DNA of 64,000 bases. It comes from Runella sp. (GTDB lineage Bacteria; Bacteroidota; Bacteroidia; Cytophagales; Spirosomataceae). The notes beneath the pieces were generated by a model. It worked only from the letters and a program-made list of their open reading frames with translations, was not told the DNA's origin and did not search any database. Shown in pieces: positions 26,201 to 34,536 of the stretch (its first letter is position 1; each line of letters opens with the position of its first letter). The translations under genes were made by a program, and so were the position numbers. The stretch is taken from NCBI RefSeq assembly GCF_027484545.1, contig NZ_JAIXST010000304.1, positions 33,331 to 97,330 on the forward strand. The letters are read 5' to 3'.

Positions 26201-26526
26201 GCCGTTACCACAACTTCGGACAATTGCTTGGTATCAGCAGCCAAAACAACATTGATTGCAGTACGAGTACCAACTGCAATCTCTTGCGTGAGTGTACCAA
26301 CAAAACTGAAAACTAAAGTGGCACTGTTAGGAGCATCAATGGAATAGCTTCCGCTTCCGTCTGTATTCACGCCCTTCGATGTACCTTTTACTACAACCGA
26401 CACGCCCGGCAAGGCACTCCCGTCCTCGGCCGAGGTAACTTTTCCCGTAATCTTGCGATCTTGAGCCACCACTGTGACACAACCAGCGCATACCAACAGG
26501 AAGCTCAGAAATAGAATTTTCCTCAT
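23236..26526 (-). CDS. SusC/RagA-family TonB-linked outer-membrane transporter
   Basis: 1096 aa. Signal peptide about 1-21, then a carboxypeptidase-regulatory-like domain (KITGKVTSAEDGSALPGVSV), the TonB plug (VPGVNITAGNGAPGAGTRI, PLFVVDGIPFDN) and a 22-strand barrel to the C-terminus (NLTATF, terminal Phe). It imports oligomers with its SusD partner using TonB energy. No glycoside hydrolase or sigma/anti-sigma gene adjoins, so the substrate (glycan or peptide) is open. Confidence 0.95.
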   Translation of the reverse strand: MRKILFLSFLLVCAGCVTVVAQDRKITGKVTSAEDGSALPGVSVVVKGTSKGVNTDGSGSYSIDAPNSATLVFSFVGTLTQEIAVGTRTAINVVLAADTKQLSEVVVTAVGIQRDKKALAFAVSNVKGSDLQQRSEPDPLRALSGKVPGVNITAGNGAPGAGTRITIRGNNSFTGNNQPLFVVDGIPFDNGVNSTQGYNQNTVTSNRAYDIDPNNIESMTVLKGAAASALYGSRAANGVIVITTKAGSKSARKGLEVTYNSSYSVENVSSLPEYQDSYTQGSNQTYNGGFIGNWGTAMPDAVDRINAGLGFERYSKVIDPDFPAGTIPHPLVDATVPFGAARYQAAFPELMQANGRGIAVPLKAYDIVGAFFRQGKVLENGIQINSTGDKTSINASMSRTKNEGIVPNSSTERTTLSFGGNATLVNGLNVSGSVAYTRTNQMSPQSGAGYYADYGGLASAGSIYSRLFYLPRNYDLGGYPFENPVDGSNVFYRALDNPLWTAKYNLYNSSVNRAYGNMALSYDVTPWLNLTARGGLNTYSEIRRNTIRPGGTFQPLGSVLRQDLTNTEVDFTFLATAQHDFSEKINAKLLVGFNPNERSYSESGVSGSPVIDANVLTTAATLTQTAYEFSRKRRLYGVFSELTLGYSNYLFLTASARQDRSSTLPAANNTYLYPAISASFIFTDAFNLPKNIINFGKIRANYAKVGKDADPYQVNTAYNLSRTFYNATAISTASLPSQLNNATLRPEFTSEIELGTELQFLNNRIGVDLAYFNRNSTDLIVTRQLPNTTGFNTEITNAGKITNKGWELGLTLVPVKLRNGFTWTSFVAYTRIRSKVEDAGPGGEIFIGGTGLSALGTIFRNGLPYGQIYGSVNARDENGNLLINPNTGLPIRAAGSTIIGDPNTKYTVGWTNTISFKGFNLNILIDYKAGGSLFSSTAASLLLRGQLKNSEDREGMRVIPGVLGDPTTYKPLLGDDGKPIKNTIAMSAFQYHFSDGYGAYGSDEVNIYDASVIRIREVSLGYEVPKTFLKKYAKVFGGLRLSASGRNLWFYAPNMLPGLNFDPEILSNFSDSNIQGFDLGASPSTRRFGINLTATF

Positions 26527-27141
26527 AAGGATGTTTGATTTGATTTAGTTTGGTTAGATAAGTGAAACATGAATTATTGATAAAATCGCATAAACGCATT
26601 CGTTAATCGAGTTATGGACTCGAAACAACAAGAAAATGAATTACTATTAGTTTAATTTTAATACTACCAGTCTAATAGTCTACACTATAAGAGATTATGG
26701 AAATACTGCCATAGACTATTAGAACTGATAATTATGGCTGTGAAGAAAAAAAATGAGTGGAGGTATAATTTTCGTTCATAGGGATTTAGCTAGGTTAAGA
26801 AAAGTTTATGTCCGTAAAATAAATCAAATAATATAATAAATCAAATACCTCCTGTTTTACGTAAGTGTTAATTTCAATAAAAAATTAATGTGAAAAAAGC
26901 TGTATTTTAAAAAGAAGTTTTTGCTAAAAAACTGGTTTTTGAGCGGATATTCTAAGTATTTAGGCATATTCGTGGGTACACAACCCCCCAAAAAACGGTT
27001 TGCAATTGAAAGAAAAAAAATGTAAAAATTCTTTAAAAAGTACAATAGAAAATTTAAATAAGATTAACACATAAAATTTGGTTTTATGCTTTTAACGGAC
27101 TTTGGTCTTCAAAAAAGGGGGATTGGTCTATTGTGGGAGGG
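26527..27141. other. AT-rich 615-bp gap upstream of susC
   Basis: No supported gene. It holds the 11-bp inverted repeat listed separately and a strongly AT-rich stretch (about 26800-27060) with long A and T runs. No TAnnTTTG box was found on the minus strand. The promoter of the Sus operon must lie here. Confidence 0.5.
26672..26722. promoter_or_regulatory. 11-bp perfect inverted repeat upstream of susC
   Basis: CTAATAGTCTA (26672-26682) and TAGACTATTAG (26712-26722), extendable to CAGT/ACTG with one bulged base; centre to centre 40 bp. It lies about 150-195 bp before the susC start, so it may be an operator or an attenuator stem. Confidence 0.45.
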
Positions 27142-27924
27142 CTATAAAAGTAGTGCTGGGCTCCGGTTTTTTAGAAAAGTGGCAAAAGCTTCTGATTTCT
27201 TTACCGCCTGAACACCAACCATAAAAATTTCGCGTGCTTTCCTTACATCAAAAATGTCATAACGGCCTACTTCTTTGGGTTCAAAAACAAGGTGGCATTG
27301 CCGGAGCCGTTCCTGGGTCTTGTTTCTTACCGCCAGGAGTAAACTGCGCTCTACAACGTTGCGCATGGAACTGATTGGTTTGTCATACGCAAAGTGATTG
27401 CAATTAGCTCCGATAATAAAATCAGCCTTTTGACCAATCAGCGGTTCGATAGGAAGGTTGTTTAAGACTGCCCCATCTACAAATAGTTTTTTTTGAAATC
27501 GAATAGGTTCAAAAATACCTGGTAAGCAACTTGATGCCATTAATGGACGAATCAGCTCTCCTGAATGAAAATAGACGGTTTCTCCGGCTTCAATATCGGT
27601 AGCGGCTACAGTTAAGGGTATTTTCAATTTTTCAAAACTGTTAAGAGGCAACAATTGCCTATAAAGGTCTTCTACTTTGTCCATTCGCAATAATCCCGGT
27701 CCGTTAAATGAAGGACGTAAATATTTTAAAAAATTGGTTTTCAGTAAAAAACCAAGCACTTCATCGGGGGTATGGCCGTGCGAGATAAGGGCTCCAACGA
27801 TAGCACCTGCACTTGTCCCTGCAATAAAATCAGGATGAATGCCTTGCTCCTGCAAAGCCTTAATAACTCCAAGGTGCATTATTCCCCGAGCGCCTCCTCC
27901 TGAAAGAACTAAGCCGATTGTCAT
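27142..27924 (-). CDS. Patatin-like phospholipase (RssA-like)
   Basis: 260 aa. The oxyanion hole GGGARG, nucleophile GTSAG (Ser38) and the Asp of VDGAV (Asp150) form the patatin Ser-Asp dyad. No signal peptide, so a cytoplasmic or membrane-associated lipid acyl hydrolase is expected. It is divergent from nspC. Confidence 0.92.
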   Translation of the reverse strand: MTIGLVLSGGGARGIMHLGVIKALQEQGIHPDFIAGTSAGAIVGALISHGHTPDEVLGFLLKTNFLKYLRPSFNGPGLLRMDKVEDLYRQLLPLNSFEKLKIPLTVAATDIEAGETVYFHSGELIRPLMASSCLPGIFEPIRFQKKLFVDGAVLNNLPIEPLIGQKADFIIGANCNHFAYDKPISSMRNVVERSLLLAVRNKTQERLRQCHLVFEPKEVGRYDIFDVRKAREIFMVGVQAVKKSEAFATFLKNRSPALLL

Positions 27925-28010
27925 ACAGTATTAATTGTAAATGATGAATGAGTGAATTGAATAGTTATTCAAACCAAGTGAAAATAACAATAAAGTACTT
28001 CATATAGTTT

Positions 28011-28018
28011 TATCTTTG
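28011..28018 (+). promoter_or_regulatory. -7 box of nspC
   Basis: TATCTTTG fits TAnnTTTG 46 bp before the ATG. No TTG is present at the expected -33 spacing, so support is partial. Confidence 0.3.
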
Positions 28019-28064
28019 TCCCCATTCCGCATGAGCGGGCCTGATCATTCATACATCTACATTT

Positions 28065-29222
28065 ATGTCTATTGATTTTTCAACTATTCCCTCCCCTTGT
28101 TTTGTATTAGAAGAGAGGCTTCTACGTCAGAATTTGCAATTAATTCGTAACGTAATGGATGAAGCGGGGTGTCAAATTATTTTGGCACTGAAGGGGTTTT
28201 CAATGTTTAGTGCATTTCCTATCGTAAAAGAATACCTTCCCGGGGCTACGGCCAGTTCGCTCCATGAAATCAAGCTCATAAACGATTATTTGGGATATAA
28301 ATCACATACCTATATTCCTGCATATCAGGACAGAGAGTTTGCTGAGGTACTTGAGCGGAGCAGTCACATCACTTTTAATTCGTTATCCCAGTGGGAGCGA
28401 TTTAAAGGACAGGTTAAGGCGTTTAATCAGGCAAATCCGGAAAGAATCATTTCCTGCGGAATTCGCGTAAATCCTCAGTATTCGGAAGTGGAAACGGACA
28501 TGTATAACCCATGTGTACCCGGCTCGCGACTTGGCGTGACTCGAACTCATTTGGGTGAGCAATTGCCGGAAGGAATGGAGGGAATTCATTTTCATACACT
28601 TTGTGAAAACGGTTCGGATGTATTGGAGCGTACATTGGAGGCTCTTGAAAGCCGTTTTGGTGATCTGCTTCATCAAGCTAAATGGCTTAATATGGGAGGA
28701 GGCCACCTGATGACTCGTGAAGGGTATGACATTTCAAAGCTTGTTAAGCTCATTAAGCAACTGAAAGAGAAATACAATTTGGAGGTGATTTTGGAGCCTG
28801 GGTCGGCTATTGCGTGGCGTACGGGTTATCTGACGTCTACCGTTTTAGATATTATGGAGAGCCAAGGTATTCAAGTAGCTATTTTAGATACTTCTTTTGC
28901 AGCTCACATGCCTGATACGTTGGAAATGCCCTACAAACCTCGTATTTTAGGGGCTCATTACGAACCTATGGAAGGGATGCCTACGTATAGACTTGGGGGG
29001 ATGACTTGTTTGGCGGGCGATTTTATGGGAGATTACTCTTTTGAAAAACCTTTAGAAATAGGAAGCCAATTAGTATTTGATGATATGATTCATTATACAA
29101 TGGTCAAAACTACTACTTTCAACGGTGTAAATCTTCCTTCCATTGGGATTTGGAAAACGGATGATACATTTCAACTGGTAAAACAGTACGGTTATGAGAG
29201 TTTTAAAGACAGACTGAGTTAG
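28065..29222 (+). CDS. nspC: Carboxynorspermidine decarboxylase
   Basis: 385 aa, matching the NspC branch of alanine-racemase-fold decarboxylases. The PLP lysine is in LALKGFS (Lys43), HFHTLCE and MGGGH are cofactor-binding loops, and EPGSA and the late CLAGDF (catalytic Cys) are in place. It makes spermidine or norspermidine from the carboxy precursor, the final step of the alternative polyamine route used by many Bacteroidota. The carboxyspermidine dehydrogenase partner is not in the window. Confidence 0.95.
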   Translation: MSIDFSTIPSPCFVLEERLLRQNLQLIRNVMDEAGCQIILALKGFSMFSAFPIVKEYLPGATASSLHEIKLINDYLGYKSHTYIPAYQDREFAEVLERSSHITFNSLSQWERFKGQVKAFNQANPERIISCGIRVNPQYSEVETDMYNPCVPGSRLGVTRTHLGEQLPEGMEGIHFHTLCENGSDVLERTLEALESRFGDLLHQAKWLNMGGGHLMTREGYDISKLVKLIKQLKEKYNLEVILEPGSAIAWRTGYLTSTVLDIMESQGIQVAILDTSFAAHMPDTLEMPYKPRILGAHYEPMEGMPTYRLGGMTCLAGDFMGDYSFEKPLEIGSQLVFDDMIHYTMVKTTTFNGVNLPSIGIWKTDDTFQLVKQYGYESFKDRLS

Positions 29223-29352
29223 AGTCAATTGTTTAGATACACTACTAACAGTAGTTGTCTTTAGAAATACGCTTTGGTATATGAATTACTAACCTAAAGA
29301 GATTGAATTTGTTATATTCCTGTTTGAATTTTCACTCAATTTATGAAATTTC

Positions 29353-29763
29353 ATGATTTCTAAAAAAGCCAAATATGCCCTTAAAGCCTTAAAGGTGTTG
29401 ACCGAAGAATTCGGTAAAGGGCCTGTCCTGATTTCGCACGTTGCCGAACGCGAAAACATTCCCAAAAAATTTCTGGAAGCCATTCTTCTGGAATTACGTA
29501 ATCACGGCATTTTGTCAAGCCAAAAGGGCAAAGGAGGAGGATATATGTTAAGAGTTGAACCTGCACGTGTCAATTTTGCCCAGGTAATCCGGGTCATAGA
29601 CGGCCCTATCGCCCCTACCCCCTGCGTATCACTTCATTTTTATGTGAAATGTGATGATTGCATTGATGAAGCGACTTGTGCCCTACGACCCGTAATGGAG
29701 CAAGTAAGAGACGCCAACTTAGGAGTGTACGAAGAAACTACATTGGCTATTTTTGTAAAATAG
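29353..29763 (+). CDS. Rrf2 family transcriptional regulator
   Basis: 136 aa. N-terminal winged helix (KAKYALKALKVLTEEFG, IPKKFLEAILLELRNHGIL, SSQKGKGGGYML). CDDCIDEATC near the C-terminus provides three cysteines in the IscR/NsrR-like position, so Fe-S or redox sensing is likely. The gene ends 2 bp from the end of convergent uvrA with no room for a terminator, so 3' antisense overlap of the transcripts is expected. Confidence 0.9.
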   Translation: MISKKAKYALKALKVLTEEFGKGPVLISHVAERENIPKKFLEAILLELRNHGILSSQKGKGGGYMLRVEPARVNFAQVIRVIDGPIAPTPCVSLHFYVKCDDCIDEATCALRPVMEQVRDANLGVYEETTLAIFVK

Positions 29764-29765
29764 GC

Positions 29766-32630
29766 TTAATTCATTTTTTCTTTCAAAAACGAGGCAGTGT
29801 AATTATCGTCGAGTTGAATCATGGCTTCTGGAGTGCCGACAAAAGTTATATACCCACCTTTGTCTCCTCCTTCGGGGCCAAGGTCAATGATCCAATCGGC
29901 AGATTTAATGATTTCAACATTGTGTTCAATGACAATAACCGTGTCACCTTGGTTGACGAGGGCATTCAGTGCTTTGAGCAGTTTTTGAATATCATGGAAG
30001 TGCAAACCGGTTGTAGGCTCATCAAAGATAAACAGCGAGCGTCCTTGGTTGGGATTTGACTTACTTAAGAAAAACGCCAATTTTACCCGTTGCGCTTCTC
30101 CTCCTGATAAGGTATTGGAAGATTGACCTAATTTGACATATCCAAGCCCTACATCCTGTAAGGGTTGCATTCGTTCGGCGAGTTTGGGTTCTTCTGTATG
30201 GAAGAACTCAATCGCTTCATCCACTGTCATATTTAATATATCGGCAATATCCGCAGATTCGCCCGTAGGGCGCTGATAACGTACATCCAGAATTTCCTGC
30301 TTAAAGCGTTTGCCTCCGCAGGCTTCACATTTAAGATAAATATCGGCCATAAATTGCATCTCAATTTTAACCTGACCTTCTCCCTGACAGGTTTCACAAC
30401 GGCCTCCCTCTACATTAAACGAAAAATGAGATGGCTTGTAACCGCGTGCTTTTGCCACTGGCACTTCGCTCATCATCTGACGTATATAGTCATAAGCTTT
30501 GATGTACGTGACCGGATTGGAGCGTGATGATTTTCCAATGGGATTTTGATCCACCATTTCGATGTTATCAATGCGGTCAATACTTCCCGTTAGGTTGGAA
30601 TACTTGCCGCCTTCATCGTTGTATTCGCCTTTTTGCCGAGCCAATGCAGGAAACAGGATTTTACGAATAAGTGTCGACTTTCCGGAACCTGAGACCCCGG
30701 TGATTGCCGTAAAAGTTCCCAGTGGGAATTTTACATCCACGTCTTTCAGGTTGTTTTCTCTTGCTCCTGTGAGTTCAAGCCAATGAGTAGTCTTACGACG
30801 AAAGGTAGGAACGGGTATTTGCTCTCTTCCCGTTAGGAAATCAATGGTGTGGGATTTAACCCCTTCAGTGGGGTTCAAAATATCCGCCCATGTTCCCTGC
30901 CAAACCACTTCCCCACCTAAATTTCCTGCATCTGGTCCAATGTCGATGATTTGGTCGGCGGCGCGCATTACTTCTTCTTCGTGTTCCACTACAATCACCG
31001 TATTGCCCATGTCTCTAAGTGATTCCAGTACGCTCACCAGTTTGCGGGTATCGCGTGGGTGAAGGCCAATGCTGGGCTCGTCCAAAATATACATCGAACC
31101 CACCAAAGCACTTCCCAGAGAAGTTGCTAATTTGATGCGTTGAAACTCTCCTCCCGAAAGTGAATTGGTTAAGCGATTGAGATTCAAATACCCCAATCCA
31201 ACTCGCTCCATGTATTCAAGACGATTTTCGATTTCAATCAAAATCCGTTTGGCAATGCCGTATTGATAATCAGGTAATCCTAATGATTTAAAGAATTGCA
31301 ATACCTCTAAAATGGGCATCAGAACAAGGTCTGTAATGGAAGCACCACCTACTTTTACATAACTTGCGTCCTGCCGTAATCTTGATCCACGACATTCGGG
31401 ACATGTTGTACGTCCGCGATAACGCGATAGCATGACCCGGTATTGGACTTTATGGGTTTGGGATTCGAGGTGTGCAAAAAACGCATCCAATCCTTCAAAA
31501 TAACTGTTCCCTTTCCAAATAAGCGATTTTTGTTCGTCGGTTAGGTCTTTGTAAGCGCGGTGAATGGGAAAATCAAAGCGAATACCATGGCGTAAAAGCG
31601 GCGCTAACCATTCACTCATTTTCTCGGTACGCCACGGAGCAATGGCTCCTTCAAATACCGATAGGTTTTTATCCGGAACGATCAATTCAGGGTCAAGTCC
31701 CAGCACTTTACCAAAGCCTTCGCAGCGTTTACAGGCACCATAAGGATTATTAAAACTGAAAAGGTTGACACTGGGTTCTTCAAATTTGAGGCCGTCCAAT
31801 TCAAATTTATCGGAAAATTCGCGACGTTCACCACCTGCTATTTGTATAATACATAAACCTTCTCCTTCAAAAAAAGCCGTTTGAACAGAATCGGATAATC
31901 GGAATTGAGTGTCTTCGTCGTCGTGTTTGACTGCCGCACGGTCTACCAGAATAAAGAAGTCAGAAGCCGGAAGAGAGAAATCGGGAGTTGCGGTATTTTC
32001 TATCAACTCTTCAATATTTTTCATTTCCTCCCCTGCCACTACCCTCGTATATCCTTTCGACAGTAATATATTCAGTTCCTGAACTAAGGTTCGGTTTTCT
32101 TTTATAATCAGGGGTGCTAATACCATCACACGGGTGCCTTCCTCATGGTTCTGCATGAATTTCACGACGTCTGTAACGGTATCTTTACGTACGGCATGGC
32201 CTGATACGGGCGAATAAGTAATGCCCACGCGGGCAAAAAGTAGTTTGAGGTAATCGTAGATTTCGGTAGTAGTACCGACAGTGGAACGCGGATTGCGCGT
32301 ATTGACTTTTTGCTCAATGGCTACTGCCGGAGATATGCCTTTGATATAATCTACTTCGGGTTTTTCCATTCGTCCCAAAAACTGACGCGCGTAACTGCTC
32401 AGACTTTCGACGTACATCCGTTGACCTTCGGCAAAGAGGGTATCAAAGGCTAAAGAAGATTTTCCAGAACCTGATACTCCCGTAACCACCACGAGTTTGT
32501 TGCGAGGAATGGCTACGTCAATGTTTTTTAAATTGTTTACGCGGGCGCCTTTGATGAGGATATATCGCTTCGGGTCAAGACCTTCGAAGTCGGCGGGAGG
32601 AGTTATTTGCTGATTTTCGGCTTTGTTCAT
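29766..32630 (-). CDS. uvrA: Excinuclease ABC subunit A
   Basis: 954 aa, full length. Two ABC ATPase modules: Walker [17 protein letters not shown] and [13 protein letters not shown], signatures [11 protein letters not shown] and [11 protein letters not shown]. Cys pairs for zinc modules are present ([38 protein letters not shown]). UvrA dimers find bulky DNA lesions and load UvrB. A -7-like box (TATTTTTG, minus strand) lies about 20 bp upstream. Confidence 0.97.
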   Translation of the reverse strand: MNKAENQQITPPADFEGLDPKRYILIKGARVNNLKNIDVAIPRNKLVVVTGVSGSGKSSLAFDTLFAEGQRMYVESLSSYARQFLGRMEKPEVDYIKGISPAVAIEQKVNTRNPRSTVGTTTEIYDYLKLLFARVGITYSPVSGHAVRKDTVTDVVKFMQNHEEGTRVMVLAPLIIKENRTLVQELNILLSKGYTRVVAGEEMKNIEELIENTATPDFSLPASDFFILVDRAAVKHDDEDTQFRLSDSVQTAFFEGEGLCIIQIAGGERREFSDKFELDGLKFEEPSVNLFSFNNPYGACKRCEGFGKVLGLDPELIVPDKNLSVFEGAIAPWRTEKMSEWLAPLLRHGIRFDFPIHRAYKDLTDEQKSLIWKGNSYFEGLDAFFAHLESQTHKVQYRVMLSRYRGRTTCPECRGSRLRQDASYVKVGGASITDLVLMPILEVLQFFKSLGLPDYQYGIAKRILIEIENRLEYMERVGLGYLNLNRLTNSLSGGEFQRIKLATSLGSALVGSMYILDEPSIGLHPRDTRKLVSVLESLRDMGNTVIVVEHEEEVMRAADQIIDIGPDAGNLGGEVVWQGTWADILNPTEGVKSHTIDFLTGREQIPVPTFRRKTTHWLELTGARENNLKDVDVKFPLGTFTAITGVSGSGKSTLIRKILFPALARQKGEYNDEGGKYSNLTGSIDRIDNIEMVDQNPIGKSSRSNPVTYIKAYDYIRQMMSEVPVAKARGYKPSHFSFNVEGGRCETCQGEGQVKIEMQFMADIYLKCEACGGKRFKQEILDVRYQRPTGESADIADILNMTVDEAIEFFHTEEPKLAERMQPLQDVGLGYVKLGQSSNTLSGGEAQRVKLAFFLSKSNPNQGRSLFIFDEPTTGLHFHDIQKLLKALNALVNQGDTVIVIEHNVEIIKSADWIIDLGPEGGDKGGYITFVGTPEAMIQLDDNYTASFLKEKMN

Positions 32631-32739
32631 TGGGCTGGGTTACAAAACTTACAAAAATACGGAAAATGCCTTCGATTTGCTAACGACGATTTTATATAAA
32701 ACTGTAGTTTCCAAAGTTGACAATGGCATGACATTAAAA

Positions 32740-32776
32740 AAACGGCGCAGTTGTCGGTTGACAACTCACGCCGTTT
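32740..32776 (-). terminator. Terminator of the CBS-domain gene
   Basis: AAACGGCG/CGCCGTTT stem with an inner TTGTC/GACAA stem, followed on the minus strand by a T run (A run at 32735-32742 on plus). Confidence 0.75.
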
Positions 32777-32795
32777 AGAAGAACGTTTTAAGCGA

Positions 32796-33212
32796 TTAGT
32801 ATTGTTCCAACATGTACTTAATAATATCCGTAGTAGTGACAATGCCGACCAAACCGCCGTTTTCAATGACCGGCAACGCATGATATTCTTCGACAGTCAG
32901 AATTTCGGCTACGTCGCGAATACTCAAAGAGGCTTCTACGGTGCGGGGTTTTTGGGTCATTACCTGCGGAATGGTCAACATTTCTAAAACGGCTTCATCC
33001 GCGCCTTCCTGATTTTCAAATAAGGAACTGAATGTAAGACGATTGATGTCCGTACGGCTTACCATACCCACTATTTCTTTTCCGTCCAATACCGGTAAAT
33101 GTCGAATATGGTTCTTTTTAATTAAGTCAATTACTTCATGCAAATTGTCGGTAACTTTTACGGTTAACACGTTTTTGGTCATGATGTGCGAAATTGGTTC
33201 TCTTCTTTTCAT
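32796..33212 (-). CDS. Protein of two CBS domains
   Basis: 138 aa made almost entirely of a CBS pair. First repeat: PISHIMTKNVLTVKV...HLPVLDGKEIVGMVSRTDI; second: VMTQKPRTVEA...ALPVIENGGLVGIVTTTDI. CBS pairs bind adenosyl nucleotides and act as energy or ligand sensors, often on a partner protein. No fused catalytic domain and no obvious partner beside it. Confidence 0.93.
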   Translation of the reverse strand: MKRREPISHIMTKNVLTVKVTDNLHEVIDLIKKNHIRHLPVLDGKEIVGMVSRTDINRLTFSSLFENQEGADEAVLEMLTIPQVMTQKPRTVEASLSIRDVAEILTVEEYHALPVIENGGLVGIVTTTDIIKYMLEQY

Positions 33213-33326
33213 TAGGAAATTGATTTATTGTGATGTTCAATATTCCTCATTTCTTATCGAGTGCTTTATGACCAATAGCATCTTCTAAAAATGCCTTTTG
33301 TCATAGTTGCCATTCTCACAATAAAA

Positions 33327-33358
33327 AACCGCTGCTCCCTCAGGGAACAACGGTTAGA
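33327..33358 (-). terminator. Terminator of the fasciclin gene
   Basis: AACCG...TCCC-TCA-GGGA...CGGTT hairpin 15 bp after the minus-strand stop, with an A run on the plus strand giving the U tract. Confidence 0.7.
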
Positions 33359-33372
33359 AAGATCCTTACAAT

Positions 33373-34335
33373 TTATGGAATTATAACGCGGTCGATGACG
33401 TGAACGACGCCGTTGGTAGCCGTCAGATTGGCGGCTGTTACATTGGCATTGTTGGTGCCGTTGCCTGCGCCCCGTACCTGTACTCCTTCCTTCCCTACTG
33501 TAATAGTAATAGGGGCCGTTCCTGCGGTGGTTACCGTACCTGAAGCCAAATTGGTCGAAAATACGCGTCCGGGAACTACGTGCGCCAATAACACATTGGT
33601 TAGTGTCGTTAGCGTTGCACCGCTTGCTGCATTGATAACAGCGATGGTGTTAAAAGGAGTTGCCTGAAAAGCTGCATTGGTAGGGGCAAAAACGGTGTAA
33701 GGCGTAGTACCTGTCAATACTGACGTTACCGTAACTCCCACGGTAGGATTAGCCTGAATAACCTTGGTAAGGGCGGCTACCAGGAAGGTAAGGTCCGGAC
33801 TGTCCTGCGCTAACTGAAGAAGCGTACGGGAAGGAGGTAAGATAACGCGGTCAATCACGTGAATGACGCCATTGTCCGCACTTATATCTGCTGATATGAC
33901 CTTAGCGCCGTTTACAGAAACTCCGCCTGCATTTTTAGTAACGAATGCTTTGCCGCCTCCCAAAGTTGTTACTTCGGTATTGCTTGCAGTAGGGATGGCA
34001 CTTGAAAGGATAGTTGTACCCAGCACATGGTATTGAAGAACGGCTTTCAGTGTGTTGACATCAAGCGTGTTTACGGTAGCCAGACTGAACCCAGATGCTA
34101 TGAAAGCGGCATCGTTGGGAGCAAAAACCGTCAGAGTGCCCGTTTTGAGGGCGTCTGCTAAGCCTGCCCGAGTCACTGCTGCTCTCAAAATGCTGAAATC
34201 ATTGTTGGCAAGTACAATATCGGTGACAGTGTTAGGCGCAGGTGCTTCTTCTTTGCAGCCTGTAAATAAAGTGCTGGCCAGGACTGCTAACACAATCATT
34301 ATTTGATTTCTGACTATTAACAAAGGAGTTTTCAT
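33373..34335 (-). CDS. Lipoprotein with two fasciclin (FAS1) domains
   Basis: 320 aa from ATG 34335; the track start 34371 adds 12 residues before the lipoprotein signal. Lipobox LFTGC. Two FAS1 domains (about 40-175 and 185-318), each with the H1 block TVFAPNDAAF or TVFAPTNAAF and the closing NGVIHVIDRVI or NGVVHVIDRVI. FAS1 proteins mediate surface adhesion. Confidence 0.93.
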   Translation of the reverse strand: MKTPLLIVRNQIMIVLAVLASTLFTGCKEEAPAPNTVTDIVLANNDFSILRAAVTRAGLADALKTGTLTVFAPNDAAFIASGFSLATVNTLDVNTLKAVLQYHVLGTTILSSAIPTASNTEVTTLGGGKAFVTKNAGGVSVNGAKVISADISADNGVIHVIDRVILPPSRTLLQLAQDSPDLTFLVAALTKVIQANPTVGVTVTSVLTGTTPYTVFAPTNAAFQATPFNTIAVINAASGATLTTLTNVLLAHVVPGRVFSTNLASGTVTTAGTAPITITVGKEGVQVRGAGNGTNNANVTAANLTATNGVVHVIDRVIIP

Positions 34336-34472
34336 GATTAGTATTTTTTTAGTGTGACTATTATTAGTCATCCTAACAACTTAGTGTATGATTTTTTTGT
34401 TTATTTTTTTGTGAAATAAATTAAACAAATGGTATCTCTACTGAGATATCCATTGAAGGAAGCAAAAATAAA

Positions 34473-34502
34473 AATCCCCAATGATTTCATTCATTGGGGA
34501 TT
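34473..34502 (-). terminator. Terminator of gcvP
   Basis: AATCCCCAATGA/TCATTGGGGATT 12-bp perfect stem with a 6-nt loop, 35 bp after the gcvP stop, followed by A-rich plus-strand sequence. Confidence 0.8.
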
Positions 34503-34536
34503 AAACACAGCAAGTCGGCTGAAATTTAAAGAGAAC

